A stretch of DNA of 52,267 nucleotides from Rickettsia typhi (lineage in GTDB: Bacteria; Pseudomonadota; Alphaproteobacteria; Rickettsiales; Deianiraeaceae): assembly GCA_945889175.1 (NCBI GenBank), contig CAMDBF010000006.1, positions 1 through 52,267 on the forward strand, in the 5' to 3' direction. This document shows, in pieces, positions 33,231-43,600 of this stretch; position 1 is the stretch's first letter; each line of letters starts with the position of its first letter. The notes under the pieces were generated by a model, which ran no database searches, was not told the origin of the DNA, and worked only from the letters and a program-made list of their open reading frames with translations. The translations under genes were made by a program, and so were the position numbers.

Positions 33231-34886
33231 ATGCTAGATTTATTAAGACTTAAAGAGTTTTTTCTTGTCTTTGGTAGCCTTTTTGTAATGCTACTATCCT
33301 TGGTTTTGTATGTAGGTTTAAGGCTTTTAGTTAATGCAGGCTCCAAGATTAACCTTAGAACACTTATTGCCAGACTTAGCTTAAAACCTGTAATTATTTT
33401 ACAATTTTTTTGTTTAATAATTTTGGTATTCTTTTTTATCAACGCTCTTTACGAAACTTTGGTAAAAGATTTAATCTTACAAATAGAGGGGATAGTGATT
33501 TTATTAAATATCATTTTTTTAACCGAAAGAAGAGGCGGTAAAAGGCTTGCAATATTTAAAAATACACTTGTTCAATTGGCTTTAATAAGCATTTTTCAAT
33601 TTATTATTCACAAGCTTTGCATTGCATTTGGTTTTGACTTTACTGCATTTACAATCGAAAACTTCAGAGATATAATGCTTAGCCAACCAATCGATAAAAC
33701 ATTTGGCAAGGACTATCAAACAGTGTTTTTAATACATATTCTAATAATTTCGTTATTATGGCTAATGGGTTTTAGTCCTTTTGTTTTTAATGCTGCATTT
33801 TTATTTAAAAAAAAGAATGTCTCGGAAAAGATTTTGTATATATCAATTTTTTGCAACATAATCATCTGCACAATAATTAAGCTTTTTACTGGCTTTAACG
33901 AACTTAAATATTTGGCAATTATTTATCTTTTTGCCAATGCTTTTAGTTTAATCATTGCACGAAAGATTGATGAAATTATTTTTAACTTTATTAACTTTGG
34001 ACTTAGTATTGCCCTACTTTTACTTTCTATAGAAAATATTTCAACAAATTACGCTTCTTTAATTACAATACTTTCATTATTATTTTCAATATTCTGTTCA
34101 ATATCTTATCATAATATATATAAAGATGTTGGCTTTGTTGGTAAGCCTAGGTCAATTTCGGCAAAAATTGCAAGTCTTGGACTGGCAAATAAACATAAAA
34201 TTCAGGCAGTTTTTATTTGCTTACTAGGTGTAAGTCTTATGTCAACTCCAGTGTCGCTTGCTATGTTTCCTTATATGTTTTTGCAAATTTTTAATCACAG
34301 CAGATTAATTAATTATATTATTATTTTAGTTTGTTTTTTTACCATATCATTCGCCCTAGTAAGGCTTTATGCACCTTTTGCAACTTGCATCAAATATGCA
34401 AGACCAATTTTTAGACTTGACTACCCAAGTGACGCAATTTACCAAAAAAGCTACAAGCTTTCAAACTTTTTTTTAATTATTATTTGTCTAACAGTTTTTA
34501 TTGCAGCGCTTATTATTAACTTTAATAGATCTAACATTTACAAAGAGTTTTATTTATTTGATACTGGGGTAATGTTTTTGTTCACATTTGTTTGTGCAAT
34601 TCTACTTTATGGTTCAAGATACTATATATACTTATTAAGTCTTACCCAAATTACTAGAGGTAAAACAAATTTATTCTTGTTAAAAATATATACATTAGTG
34701 TTTAAAAGTGTTAATAACCTTTATGCTAAGCAAATTACAATGTATAGTAGGGTAGTTATTAAGGGTAAAAAAATTATGTATTTTGCATTACAAAGAGAAA
34801 GTTATTTTACAGAGGCTTCAGTTACTTCATCAATATTTTTTAGCTTTTTGCTAAGCATTTTTACCATTTTAATTTTATTACAATAG
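33231..34886 (+). CDS. Polytopic membrane protein resembling antiporter-like NADH dehydrogenase subunits
   Basis: 551 residues, with 12 to 14 hydrophobic segments over its whole length. The central part (LMGFSPFVFNAAFLFKKKNV, then SEKILYISIFCNIIICTIIK) and the overall spacing recall NuoN/ND2 and Mrp-type proton-conducting subunits, in which a Lys in the middle of a helix carries protons. The canonical motifs are not clearly kept, and no other nuo gene is near. It ends two bases before ruvB and is probably cotranscribed with it. An alternative is another large transporter or flippase. The membrane nature is certain; the family is a guess from memory. Confidence 0.7.
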   Translation: MLDLLRLKEFFLVFGSLFVMLLSLVLYVGLRLLVNAGSKINLRTLIARLSLKPVIILQFFCLIILVFFFINALYETLVKDLILQIEGIVILLNIIFLTERRGGKRLAIFKNTLVQLALISIFQFIIHKLCIAFGFDFTAFTIENFRDIMLSQPIDKTFGKDYQTVFLIHILIISLLWLMGFSPFVFNAAFLFKKKNVSEKILYISIFCNIIICTIIKLFTGFNELKYLAIIYLFANAFSLIIARKIDEIIFNFINFGLSIALLLLSIENISTNYASLITILSLLFSIFCSISYHNIYKDVGFVGKPRSISAKIASLGLANKHKIQAVFICLLGVSLMSTPVSLAMFPYMFLQIFNHSRLINYIIILVCFFTISFALVRLYAPFATCIKYARPIFRLDYPSDAIYQKSYKLSNFFLIIICLTVFIAALIINFNRSNIYKEFYLFDTGVMFLFTFVCAILLYGSRYYIYLLSLTQITRGKTNLFLLKIYTLVFKSVNNLYAKQITMYSRVVIKGKKIMYFALQRESYFTEASVTSSIFFSFLLSIFTILILLQ

Positions 34887-34888
34887 GT

Positions 34889-35923
34889 ATGAATAAAAAG
34901 GAAGGTATTTTATCACCTCTTTCAAAAACCGAAGACCACACACACGAAGCCCTAAGACCTCAAACTCTTGAATTTTTTATTGGACAAGAGCAGCTGAAAA
35001 AAAATCTTAATGTATTTATTCAGGCAAGTAAAAAAAGACAAAAAGTTATGGATCATGTTTTGTTTTATGGTCCCCCGGGGCTTGGTAAAACAACGCTTGC
35101 AAAAATAGTGGCAAACGAGCTAGGTGTTGGCTTTAGGTCAACATCGGGCCCTATTTTATCAAAGGGTGGCGACTTAGTTGCAATACTTACAAATCTTAAA
35201 ACAAACGATGTTTTGTTTATCGACGAAATCCACAGACTTTCAATTAATATAGAAGAAATACTATATCAAGCAATGGAAGATTATTGTGTTGATATAATAA
35301 TAGGCGAAGGTGCATCGGCAAGAAGCATTAAAATTACCATCAATCCATTTACATTAATTGGCGCAACAACAAGGTTTGGACTTATCTCCGCACCATTAAG
35401 AACAAGATTTGGAATACCATTTAATCTAAATTTTTACAAAGACGAGGAGCTTGCAAACATCATTGCCTTTAACTCGGCAAAAGAGGGCTTTAACATAGAA
35501 AGAAACGCTGCCCTGCAAATTGCAGCAAGGTCAAGATTTACCCCCCGTATTGCAATTAGGCTTTTAAAAAGAGTGGCAGATTTTGCAATTGTTAAAAACA
35601 CTCACAATATTATTGACGAGGATATAGTAAATCTTGCCTTTAACGACCTTGGTATTGACTTACTTGGTCTTGACGACCTTGACCGCAAATATCTTACCTA
35701 CATAGCCGAAAACTACAAGGGTGGCCCGGTTGGAATTGACACCATCAGTGCTGGATTATCGGAGGAAACTGATTCAATAGAAGACACAATTGAACCATTT
35801 TTATTAGCACTTGGGTTTATAGCCCGCACCCCAAGGGGCAGAATATTAACATCCAAGGCTCTTGAGTACTTAAACTACCCAGATCTTAAAACCATCATGA
35901 GCGAGACAAATCAATTGTTTTAG
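34889..35923 (+). CDS. ruvB: Holliday junction DNA helicase RuvB
   Basis: Hexameric AAA+ motor that drives branch migration with RuvA and hands junctions to RuvC. LRPQTLEFFIGQEQLKKNL starts the conserved part, with Walker A GPPGLGKTTLA, VLFIDEIHRL (Walker B), ATTRFGLISAPLRTRFG (sensor 1 and arginine finger region), and the C-terminal winged helix with GGPVGIDTISAGLSEE and GFIARTPRGRILT. Length 344 is usual. It starts two bases after the upstream membrane gene. ruvA and ruvC are not in this window. Confidence 0.97.
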   Translation: MNKKEGILSPLSKTEDHTHEALRPQTLEFFIGQEQLKKNLNVFIQASKKRQKVMDHVLFYGPPGLGKTTLAKIVANELGVGFRSTSGPILSKGGDLVAILTNLKTNDVLFIDEIHRLSINIEEILYQAMEDYCVDIIIGEGASARSIKITINPFTLIGATTRFGLISAPLRTRFGIPFNLNFYKDEELANIIAFNSAKEGFNIERNAALQIAARSRFTPRIAIRLLKRVADFAIVKNTHNIIDEDIVNLAFNDLGIDLLGLDDLDRKYLTYIAENYKGGPVGIDTISAGLSEETDSIEDTIEPFLLALGFIARTPRGRILTSKALEYLNYPDLKTIMSETNQLF

Positions 35924-35934
35924 CTAATATATAT

Positions 35935-38766
35935 TCATCTTTTTGAAGCTACTTCTCCGTGCAAATTTTGTTTTCTTTTGTGTTTTTTGTTTGAATATAT
36001 TGCCTCAGCTTCAGAAAGTTTGCCTTCTGCACGCAAACTATTCTCTTGATTGCTTTGCTCGTTTCCGTAAAAATTAATCTTAACTTGATCGATACAACAA
36101 CTATCATTAAGTTCTGGCACATTAATTGAGCTTTGTTCTTTTTCATAATCATTACCTACATTAGATTCTTCATTCTTTGCACTGTGATTATCTCGACTTT
36201 TTGTTTTTTTGTCTTTCTTTATTTTACTACGTTCATTAGTCTTATTTAATTGCGCTAATTGCGCTGTTGCTTTTGTTGAAGATTTTGCGTTTGTTGAAGA
36301 TTTTGGTAATGTTTCAGCATCTTTGGCTTGGACTGAGTTATCTTGGCCTTGTGGGCCTGGGGCTGGCTCTTGTGGGGCTTGGGCTTGGGCTTGGCCTTGT
36401 GGGGCTTGGGCTTGGACTTGGCCATGGCCATCTTGGCCTTGGCCATCTTGGGCTGGGACTTGGCCTTGTGGGCCTGGGCCTTGGGCTGAGTTATCTTGGC
36501 CTTGGACTGGGGCTTGGGCTTGGGCTTGGCCTTGTGGGCCTGGGCCTTGGGCTGAGTTATCTTGGCCTTGTGGGCCTGGGCCTTGTGGGGCTTGGGCTTT
36601 ACTTTTTTTGTAAAAATAATAGACCACAGCTATAAAAGTAATAAGCAAAACCAATCCTACAACACTACCAACCACTATACCAACATGTGATGTTGCATTT
36701 GGAACTACAGGATGAAGACTTGCATCAGAGGTTGTTGGGGGAGTTGCTGGAATTACTGGTGTAGGAGTAACTGGAGTTGTTGGCTCAGGAGTTGCTGGAA
36801 TTACTGGCTCAGGGGTTGCTGGAATTACTGGTGTAGGAGTAACTGGAGTTGTTGGCTCAGGAGTTGACTCAGGAGTTGCTGGAGTTTTTGACTGATTACT
36901 TGTCGAAATATTAGCTTCAAGCAATGACTTATAGTTATCAATCTTTACCTGAGAGTTGTAGCTAAGAATTATTGATTTACTATGTCCATTTATATCATAA
37001 TAATTAACTGTAGCACTGTAATGGTAAGGGGCGTAAGAGGATCTAAAGTTAGCATCAGGAGATAAATCTGATTTATCATAAAAACTTTGTACATCAATTG
37101 ATCCTAACTTACCATCAATATCTATTTTATCGGCTCCGTTTGGGTTAAGCTGCATAATTGCAACTGAACTTGGAGATCCAGCTTGAAAGATGTAACTTTG
37201 AGCACCAACCTGATCAGTGATTATTGATTTATCAATATTAACTTGAGTAACATCGCCGCTAACTGAGGCTGCCGAAACTGAAACCTCTGGTCGATTGCCA
37301 GCTTTAATAATTTTTAAAAAATCTTCCTCCTTGTTAATAACTCCGCTAGTAACATTGTTAACGCTGTAATAATAGCCATCTGTGGGCGATGCATTACCGT
37401 CCATAACAATATTAAACTGTCGCTGCGACATAGTCTTTAATAGTGAAGTATCAAAAACACCATCTTGGTATAATTTTAAAGAAGCAGGACCACTATCACT
37501 CCAATATGAAATGTAGATTTTGTCCTTTAACTCGCTTTCTGTAATGTTTTCAAAAGACAATGTTGTACTTGGTGAGTAATTTGAATTAGACCAACCTGTT
37601 GCCTGTAGCGAGTTAAAATCTTTATATTGAATCGTAAGATCTGAAGTTGAAGCTGAAGGAACTTTGCTTTCTTGAATTGATTGATTAGGTATGTAACCGA
37701 GAGGCACTGTTTTATTCCAATTTTGCTTTACAAATGCCGAGATGTTTGGGTCACTTTGAACACTCTCAAGCATATTGCCATGTAAAGCAGGAAAGGACGA
37801 GCTTGATGTAAAAGTTCCGTATTGATAAAAGGTAGGATAAGTCTTGTCAACGTTAAGACTACTATCTACTACTGTGTACGAATTTGTTACATCGTTATAC
37901 TTAACTGCAGCTTTAATATAGTCGTTAGTATTAAATATTACACCGGGGTTGGCGCGAGCCTCAGCAAGGGTATTAACAAAACGGGTATAATACCCTGCAA
38001 CATAGCCGCCACCAGCAAAAAATTCAGGATTAAGTTGTACTTGATAAATCTTACCAACCTCTAAACCCCAAGCAGGATTGCTAAATTGTATATCAATAAC
38101 TGGCGATTTTCCATTGACTGGATTAAAAATATTCTTAAACTCATCATACTGCCCAATAGTCTTATAGTAATTTTTGAGTGTGTATGTAGTAGATACATCG
38201 TTTTGAAGTTTTTCAGACATCTTCATCATTGAATCGGGCATGACTCTTGTGTCAAGGCTCATACCTACATAAGGCTGACTAGGATTTGTACCAGCAAGAT
38301 ATAGTCTTTTTAAACCATCTTGATAATCCGCTATGTAACCACCAACAAAAGGATTATTAGAATCGCTCCAAGTTAAAGATGAAAATGATGGATTGTTTGC
38401 TAGATAAGCCGCAGCATCACGACCAATTGATATTATTTTGCCTTCGCTATCAACTTTTATACCACAATAAAACTCCAATGCATTACTGTTAAGTAAAAAA
38501 GATATATCTTTAAACGAATTCCATGGCATGCCACTGGTAGCATTACTCTGCCAAAAAATATCATTACTATTTACTATATCAACTTGATAAGCACCTGGAG
38601 TAGCCCTTCCATCACCAGCTAAAGAACTTAAACCTTGCGTACCAGTTGTCGCCGCGGATAAGTTAGTGGTATATGTGCCATCAACTGCATTAATTGATAT
38701 TATTTGCCCTTTAAGAGTGCCAGAAAATGTTTCTATGGTTCTAATTCGATTCAAAAAAGTTTCCAT
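35935..38766 (-). CDS. Large single-pass membrane protein with Pro/Thr stalk and repeat-rich tail
   Basis: 943 residues from the ATG at 38766 (a TTG at 38781 is possible), preceded by AGAGAT. Residues 1-620 are a soluble-looking, Ser/Tyr/Asn-rich region with no domain I know. About 625-683 is a Pro/Thr/Glu stalk (PTTPVTPTPVIPATPEP repeated). Residues 695-717 are one membrane helix with small-xxx-small packing (GIVVGSVVGLVLLITFIAVV), followed by KKSK. About 719-808 is a PQGPGPQGQ / AQAQAPQGQ repeat tail, and 810-943 a charged tail with two adjacent cysteines. The order, ectodomain-stalk-helix-cytoplasmic tail, is that of a type I surface protein, but no signal peptide is seen. The encoding DNA of the tail is unusually GC-rich. 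Unknown function; a surface adhesin or effector is possible. Confidence 0.78.
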   Translation of the reverse strand: METFLNRIRTIETFSGTLKGQIISINAVDGTYTTNLSAATTGTQGLSSLAGDGRATPGAYQVDIVNSNDIFWQSNATSGMPWNSFKDISFLLNSNALEFYCGIKVDSEGKIISIGRDAAAYLANNPSFSSLTWSDSNNPFVGGYIADYQDGLKRLYLAGTNPSQPYVGMSLDTRVMPDSMMKMSEKLQNDVSTTYTLKNYYKTIGQYDEFKNIFNPVNGKSPVIDIQFSNPAWGLEVGKIYQVQLNPEFFAGGGYVAGYYTRFVNTLAEARANPGVIFNTNDYIKAAVKYNDVTNSYTVVDSSLNVDKTYPTFYQYGTFTSSSSFPALHGNMLESVQSDPNISAFVKQNWNKTVPLGYIPNQSIQESKVPSASTSDLTIQYKDFNSLQATGWSNSNYSPSTTLSFENITESELKDKIYISYWSDSGPASLKLYQDGVFDTSLLKTMSQRQFNIVMDGNASPTDGYYYSVNNVTSGVINKEEDFLKIIKAGNRPEVSVSAASVSGDVTQVNIDKSIITDQVGAQSYIFQAGSPSSVAIMQLNPNGADKIDIDGKLGSIDVQSFYDKSDLSPDANFRSSYAPYHYSATVNYYDINGHSKSIILSYNSQVKIDNYKSLLEANISTSNQSKTPATPESTPEPTTPVTPTPVIPATPEPVIPATPEPTTPVTPTPVIPATPPTTSDASLHPVVPNATSHVGIVVGSVVGLVLLITFIAVVYYFYKKSKAQAPQGPGPQGQDNSAQGPGPQGQAQAQAPVQGQDNSAQGPGPQGQVPAQDGQGQDGHGQVQAQAPQGQAQAQAPQEPAPGPQGQDNSVQAKDAETLPKSSTNAKSSTKATAQLAQLNKTNERSKIKKDKKTKSRDNHSAKNEESNVGNDYEKEQSSINVPELNDSCCIDQVKINFYGNEQSNQENSLRAEGKLSEAEAIYSNKKHKRKQNLHGEVASKR
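36340..36612. repeat. GC-rich minisatellite coding for Gln/Gly/Pro tail
   Basis: Degenerate tandem units such as GGCCTTGTGGGCCTGGGCCTTGGG and GGCTTGGGCTTGGG repeat across 36340-36612. They encode PQGPGPQGQDNSAQ and AQAQAPQGQ repeats in the membrane protein (minus strand). Composition far from the surrounding gene suggests slippage expansion. Confidence 0.75.
36735..36870. repeat. Pro/Thr stalk repeat
   Basis: Near-identical units GTTGCTGGAATTACTGG(TGTAGGAGTAACTGGAGTTGTTGG)CTCAGGA occur at least twice, encoding PTTPVTPTPVIPATPEP. Copy number could vary between strains. Confidence 0.7.
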
Positions 38767-38903
38767 ATCTCTTTGTATCAATGTCTTAATTGTAAATAAA
38801 ATAAAAGGATAGATTTTTCTATCAATATATAATACAATATTTTGTTTTTATTTGCAATAAAAATACCACCTTAGCCAAAAGAATTGTCTTTTAATTAAAA
38901 ACC

Positions 38904-40046
38904 TTACATCCTTCTCGACTCTAGTATTTTATAAGATAAGTTGCTCAAAATAATAGTAACAAACATCATTACAAAAACTGCATAGAATATATTTAAAGTT
39001 AAAATATTTGTGTAAGTAGCCAAAAGCTCGTAGACTAAGATGTGCCAGATGTAAAAAGAATAAGATTGCCTACCAAAAAAACTTAATATCTTAGGTAATG
39101 TACCTTTAAATACAGACATATTACCGTAAGAGAAAATCAAGAAAAAACTAAAGCACAAAGGCACAATTATATCAAAAGAAGAGCCACTATAGCTACCCCC
39201 AGCTGTAAATGTGCTACTTGATAAAAAAAAGATATATCCAAGGGTAATCATTAAAAATACTTTTGCAATTTCGTGAAAAACTTTAAGATTAATCTTGGTA
39301 AAATAAAGCCCCATAAATCTTGAGAGTAAGTAAGCTACAACGCCAATATAAAACTCGCAGGCAACTCTGTAAAAACCGCTAATGAGCGAGGCATTTATGT
39401 TGTAGAGCTCGGTGTTTCTGTCAAGCCCTGTAATGCCAGAGGCGGAATGATACCTGTACCAAAAAAACCAAAAAATAAATGTAAAGACTGCCAAAGCAAA
39501 ATAGCCACAATGTAACCAGAATCCAAAAGAGATAAATTTTTGTCTATTATTTTTTAAGTTTGTAATCTTACTAAAAAGATAGGCAAAAAACAATGTTGTA
39601 ATGCAAAACAAAACATAACAAACAAGCTCGCAAGAAACCGTCCATAGCTGCCTTAACAAAAAGTTTGAACCTTGAACGATTGGCAAAAGCAAGACATCTC
39701 TAAGTACAAAAAACACATAACTTAAAATTTGTTCCCTTGGTGCTTTTACAACAACCTCAGGCATAAACAAAAAGATAAATGCAATTACAAGTGCTGGGAG
39801 GTAGACTATGTAAATTCTTTTATACCGTTTTGCTAAAAAGCTTTGCACTCCATTTGCCTTAAGCACAAAACTATGATACTTCATGCAAATAATATAGCCG
39901 CTTGCAAGAGCAAATATATCAACAAACAGATATAATGAAAGAGCATTTTGAGGCCTAAATCCAAGCACTATAAAGTGCAGCAAGGCAATGCAAATACATC
40001 CAAGCCCTTTAATAACGTCTATTGTTTGCAATCTTTGATTTTGCAT
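38904..40046 (-). CDS. Acyltransferase 3 family membrane protein
   Basis: 380 residues, about ten membrane helices. The N-terminal QTIDVIKGLGCICIALLHF carries the catalytic His of the family (helix 1), and LAKRYKRIYIVYLPALVI is the R-x10-R type segment of the OafA/OatA acyltransferases. Later helices carry QLWTVSCELVCYVLF, a known family stretch. These enzymes move acyl groups (often acetyl) onto surface glycans or peptidoglycan at the inner membrane. The substrate is not visible here; an envelope-modification role is likely. It starts two bases after nfu on the same strand and is probably in one operon. Confidence 0.85.
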   Translation of the reverse strand: MQNQRLQTIDVIKGLGCICIALLHFIVLGFRPQNALSLYLFVDIFALASGYIICMKYHSFVLKANGVQSFLAKRYKRIYIVYLPALVIAFIFLFMPEVVVKAPREQILSYVFFVLRDVLLLPIVQGSNFLLRQLWTVSCELVCYVLFCITTLFFAYLFSKITNLKNNRQKFISFGFWLHCGYFALAVFTFIFWFFWYRYHSASGITGLDRNTELYNINASLISGFYRVACEFYIGVVAYLLSRFMGLYFTKINLKVFHEIAKVFLMITLGYIFFLSSSTFTAGGSYSGSSFDIIVPLCFSFFLIFSYGNMSVFKGTLPKILSFFGRQSYSFYIWHILVYELLATYTNILTLNIFYAVFVMMFVTIILSNLSYKILESRRM

Positions 40047-40048
40047 AA

Positions 40049-40597
40049 TTAAATCTGCTCAACATCTTTAACTTCGGGGATGTAGTGTTGTAGGGTTCTA
40101 ACAACACCTTCTTTTAGAGTAACGGTGGAACTTGGGCAACCAGAGCAAGAGCCGTGCATTGATACATAAACAACTCCGCTCTCTTTGTCAAATTTAATAA
40201 ATTCTATATCGCCACCATCCATTGCAACTGCGGGTTTAACCCTGTCTTCTATGATTTCGTAAATTTCTTTTTCTATTGGATCATCAAATGTTCTCACCTC
40301 GTTGTTTTGCGGATTAACTATTGGTTTTTTTGAAGCAACAAAATCCATGATAACGCTTAATACCTGAGGTTTAATAACACTCCAATCGCCATCTGCTAAT
40401 TTTGTGATTGTAATAAAGTCATCAAGTATAAAAATTCTTTCAACATTGCCAATTCTAAAAACACTTTTAGCAAAATCAGAATGCTTATCGGTATCAGTTT
40501 GAAAATCAAAGTCAAAGCTTGAGTATTTTGTAACCTGCTCGTCTAAGATAAATTTAATTGAGTTTGGGTTTGGAGTCTCCTCTGTTTGAACAAACAT
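40049..40597 (-). CDS. NifU-like iron-sulfur scaffold / carrier (Nfu)
   Basis: Carries [4Fe-4S] clusters to client proteins. Residues 1-90 are the Nfu N-terminal domain with the hallmark TEETPNPNSIKFIL. The C-terminal NifU domain has IEDRVKPAVAMDGGDIEFI and the cluster-binding CxxC pair GSCSGCPSS. Length 182 fits the mitochondrial NFU1 / alphaproteobacterial type. It begins 21 bases after the RND permease gene on the same strand. With hscA (44950) and hscB (50477) nearby but separate, the Fe-S maturation set is scattered. Confidence 0.93.
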   Translation of the reverse strand: MFVQTEETPNPNSIKFILDEQVTKYSSFDFDFQTDTDKHSDFAKSVFRIGNVERIFILDDFITITKLADGDWSVIKPQVLSVIMDFVASKKPIVNPQNNEVRTFDDPIEKEIYEIIEDRVKPAVAMDGGDIEFIKFDKESGVVYVSMHGSCSGCPSSTVTLKEGVVRTLQHYIPEVKDVEQI

Positions 40598-40618
40598 AAT
40601 TACAAAAAATAAATAAAA

Positions 40619-43600
40619 TTAAACAATTTTTTTGGAAGAAAATAATTTTTTAAACCAAGCCTTAATTCTAAAAATTAATATATAAACCGCAGGAATAAAA
40701 ACCAGAGTTAAAAGGGTTGATGAAATAAGCCCACCTATAATTATTACGCCCATGCTTGTTCTTTGTTGACTTGCCTCGTTTAAACCTATGGCAACAGGCA
40801 GCATACCTGCAATTAAAACTATTGAAGTCATTACAATAGGTCTTATTCTAAGCTTACCGGCTTCAATTATTGCTTCAACTTGCTCCATCCCTTGCTTACG
40901 CAGGGTATTAAAGCAGTCAACAAGTAAAATAGAGTTTTTTGCCGCAACACCTATAAGCATAACACAGCCTATCATTGCAAAAAGATCCATTGCTTTACTA
41001 AATATCAACAATGAGTAAAAGCCGCCGCATAATGCCAAAGGCAAAACAAGCATAATAATAAATGGTTGTCTAAATGACTCATATAAACTTGCAAGAATCA
41101 AGTACATAAAACATACCGCAAGTAACATTGCTGTCATTATGTTTTTACCAAGTTCCTGAAACCTCTCCGCCTGCCCACCAAACTCGTAGCTAATACCCTT
41201 GTGTATTTTGATTTGTTCTTTTAAAACATTCTCCGCATCCGTCATTGCTTTTTTAAGACCACCCTTACCGTTTTGATTAACTGAGGCACTTATTGCTATG
41301 TAACGCATTCTATCCGAGCGGTGAATTGAGGATGGACCAATGGCAAGCTCTTTTTTTGCAATACTTGACAGATGAACCATTCTATTATTTATATTAGGCA
41401 CAAATGTTGAGTTAAACAAATGAGTAATATCTCTTTGCGATTCTTTTAGTCTTACTCTTATGTCGTAATCGTAGCCATTTTCGGTGTAGGTGCCTGAGTT
41501 CATGCCTTCAACAGATGCACGCATTTCGTTACCTATGTCGGTAATTGATGTTCCTAGCATTGCGGTTTTTTTTCTATCTGGGGTAATTTTAAACTCCGGC
41601 GTTCCATCTCTATAACTTATATCTATATCCTGTAGGTCAGGATGGTTTTCAAGAGTTTTCATTAAAACTTTAATAACTCCATGCACCTCTTCTAAATTTT
41701 CTCCAACAACATTTAGTGTAAAGGCACCTGTGTTCTTTTTACTCTCCCCTGCCCCACCAATATTGTCACTATCAGTTACTCCGTAGGATAATATTTTGTC
41801 TTTGTAGATTTCAAGATTATTTCGCACCTCGTTTCTTATATCTGTTGTGCTAAGTTTTCTTGTTTTTTTAGGGGTTAGTTTTACAAAGATTGATGCCTGA
41901 TCGCTTGCAGCCTTAGTCTCACCCCCTGTTGTAAGTATTGTAAATTCAACATCGCTTCTTGTTCTTAGCGTATTGTCAATCTCGGTTGATATTAAGCTTG
42001 TGTCGTTTAGGGAGGTACCGGGTTTCATCTCTATTGATACAACAAACTCTCCGTTGTCAGGTTGTTTGATAAATGTTTTTGCTACAAATTTTGAAGCATA
42101 AAACCCACCAAAAGTAAATAGCAAAATCAACACTATTGTTGTAAGATAATGCTTTATTACAAATTTTAAGATTTTTTCGTAACCCAAAACCATTGTAGAC
42201 TGAATTTTCTCGGATATCACTCTCATCTTGGAATCTATCTTGCCAAAAAAAGTATGCTTTTCGTTATGTAAGTTGCCCGCAAAATTTGCAGATAGCATTG
42301 GTGCCATGGTCAGGGCATCAATTAAACTTACCATCATAATAAAGCAAACGGTAAAGCCAAATTGCTTAAAAAACTGCCCAACAACACCTTGTAAAAAAGC
42401 AATTGGTAAAAATACACCAATAATTACAAAACTTGTTGCAAGGACAGCTAAAAATATCTCCTTCGTACCTTCAATAGCTGCATCCCTTGGGGTTTTGCCC
42501 ATTTCGATGTGTCTAAAGATGTTTTCACGCACTACAATTGCATCGTCAATTAAAAGACCTACCGAAAGTGACATTGCAAGCAAGGTCATTATATTAATTG
42601 TAAAACCTGCAAGATACATAAGTAAAAACGCACAGATTAAAGAGTTTGGTAAGGCAACTGCAGTAATTAAAGTTGACCTTATATTACCTAAAAACAAATA
42701 TACACAAACAATTGTTAGTACAAGACCTATCATAATTGACTCCTGCACATCGTAAAGATTGAGTCTTATCCTTATGGAATCATCCTTTGCAAGCTTAACA
42801 TCAAAGTTAGTAAATTGACCCGTAAATTGCTTATTTGCCTTGGTCACAAACTTTTTTACATTATCAACAACTGACACAGTGTTGGAATCTGATGTCTTAT
42901 ACACCTCAAGCACCAAGGTTGGCTTGCCGTTCATAAAAGTTCTGGAAGTTTCATCTTTCATTGTGTCTTCAACCTTTGCAATGTCCCTTATGCGAGTTAA
43001 AACCTCGTTGTTGTAAAATGTAATTGGCACATCAAGAATTTCATTCACTTTTTCAAACTCACCTTCAGTTCTTATATTAAGATTAGCATTATCGCTTGTA
43101 AGGCTACCACCCGGTACGTTTTTACCGCTTAGCTTTAGCTTATTTACTACTTGCATTACCGATATTTCCTTTTGTTTTAAAAGATTTTTATCAAGCAATA
43201 CCTGAATCTCCCTCTCTCTACCGCCGATAATATTAATTTTGCCAACACCATTAATACTTTCAATCATTGGTTTAATTCTTTGTTTTGCAAGGTCAAAAAG
43301 TTCAGTTGGCGGCAGATCCACTGTTAATGTAACATATGCAACAGGCTTTTCGTTTGGGTCAATAAGCTGTATTAATGGTGAATTTTCTAAGTCCTCAGGC
43401 AGCTTGTTGTCTACGGCACTTACCTTGTCCCTTACTTGTTGCTGGGCATACTTTAAGTCTGTGCCAAGTTTAAACTCAATAATTACCATGCTTACATTGT
43501 CCTGACTTACAGATTTAACAGATTCAATCCCACTAACCGAGCTTACCGCCTCTTCAATTGGTCTTGAAATTAAATTTTCAATCTCCTTAGGTCCCGCCCC

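Noticed and set aside
36209-36635. Two plus-strand open frames (Trp/Gly/Leu-rich) opposite the membrane protein
   Set aside because: They are antisense shadows of the GC-rich minisatellite; the composition is an artefact and the minus-strand frame is far longer and coherent.
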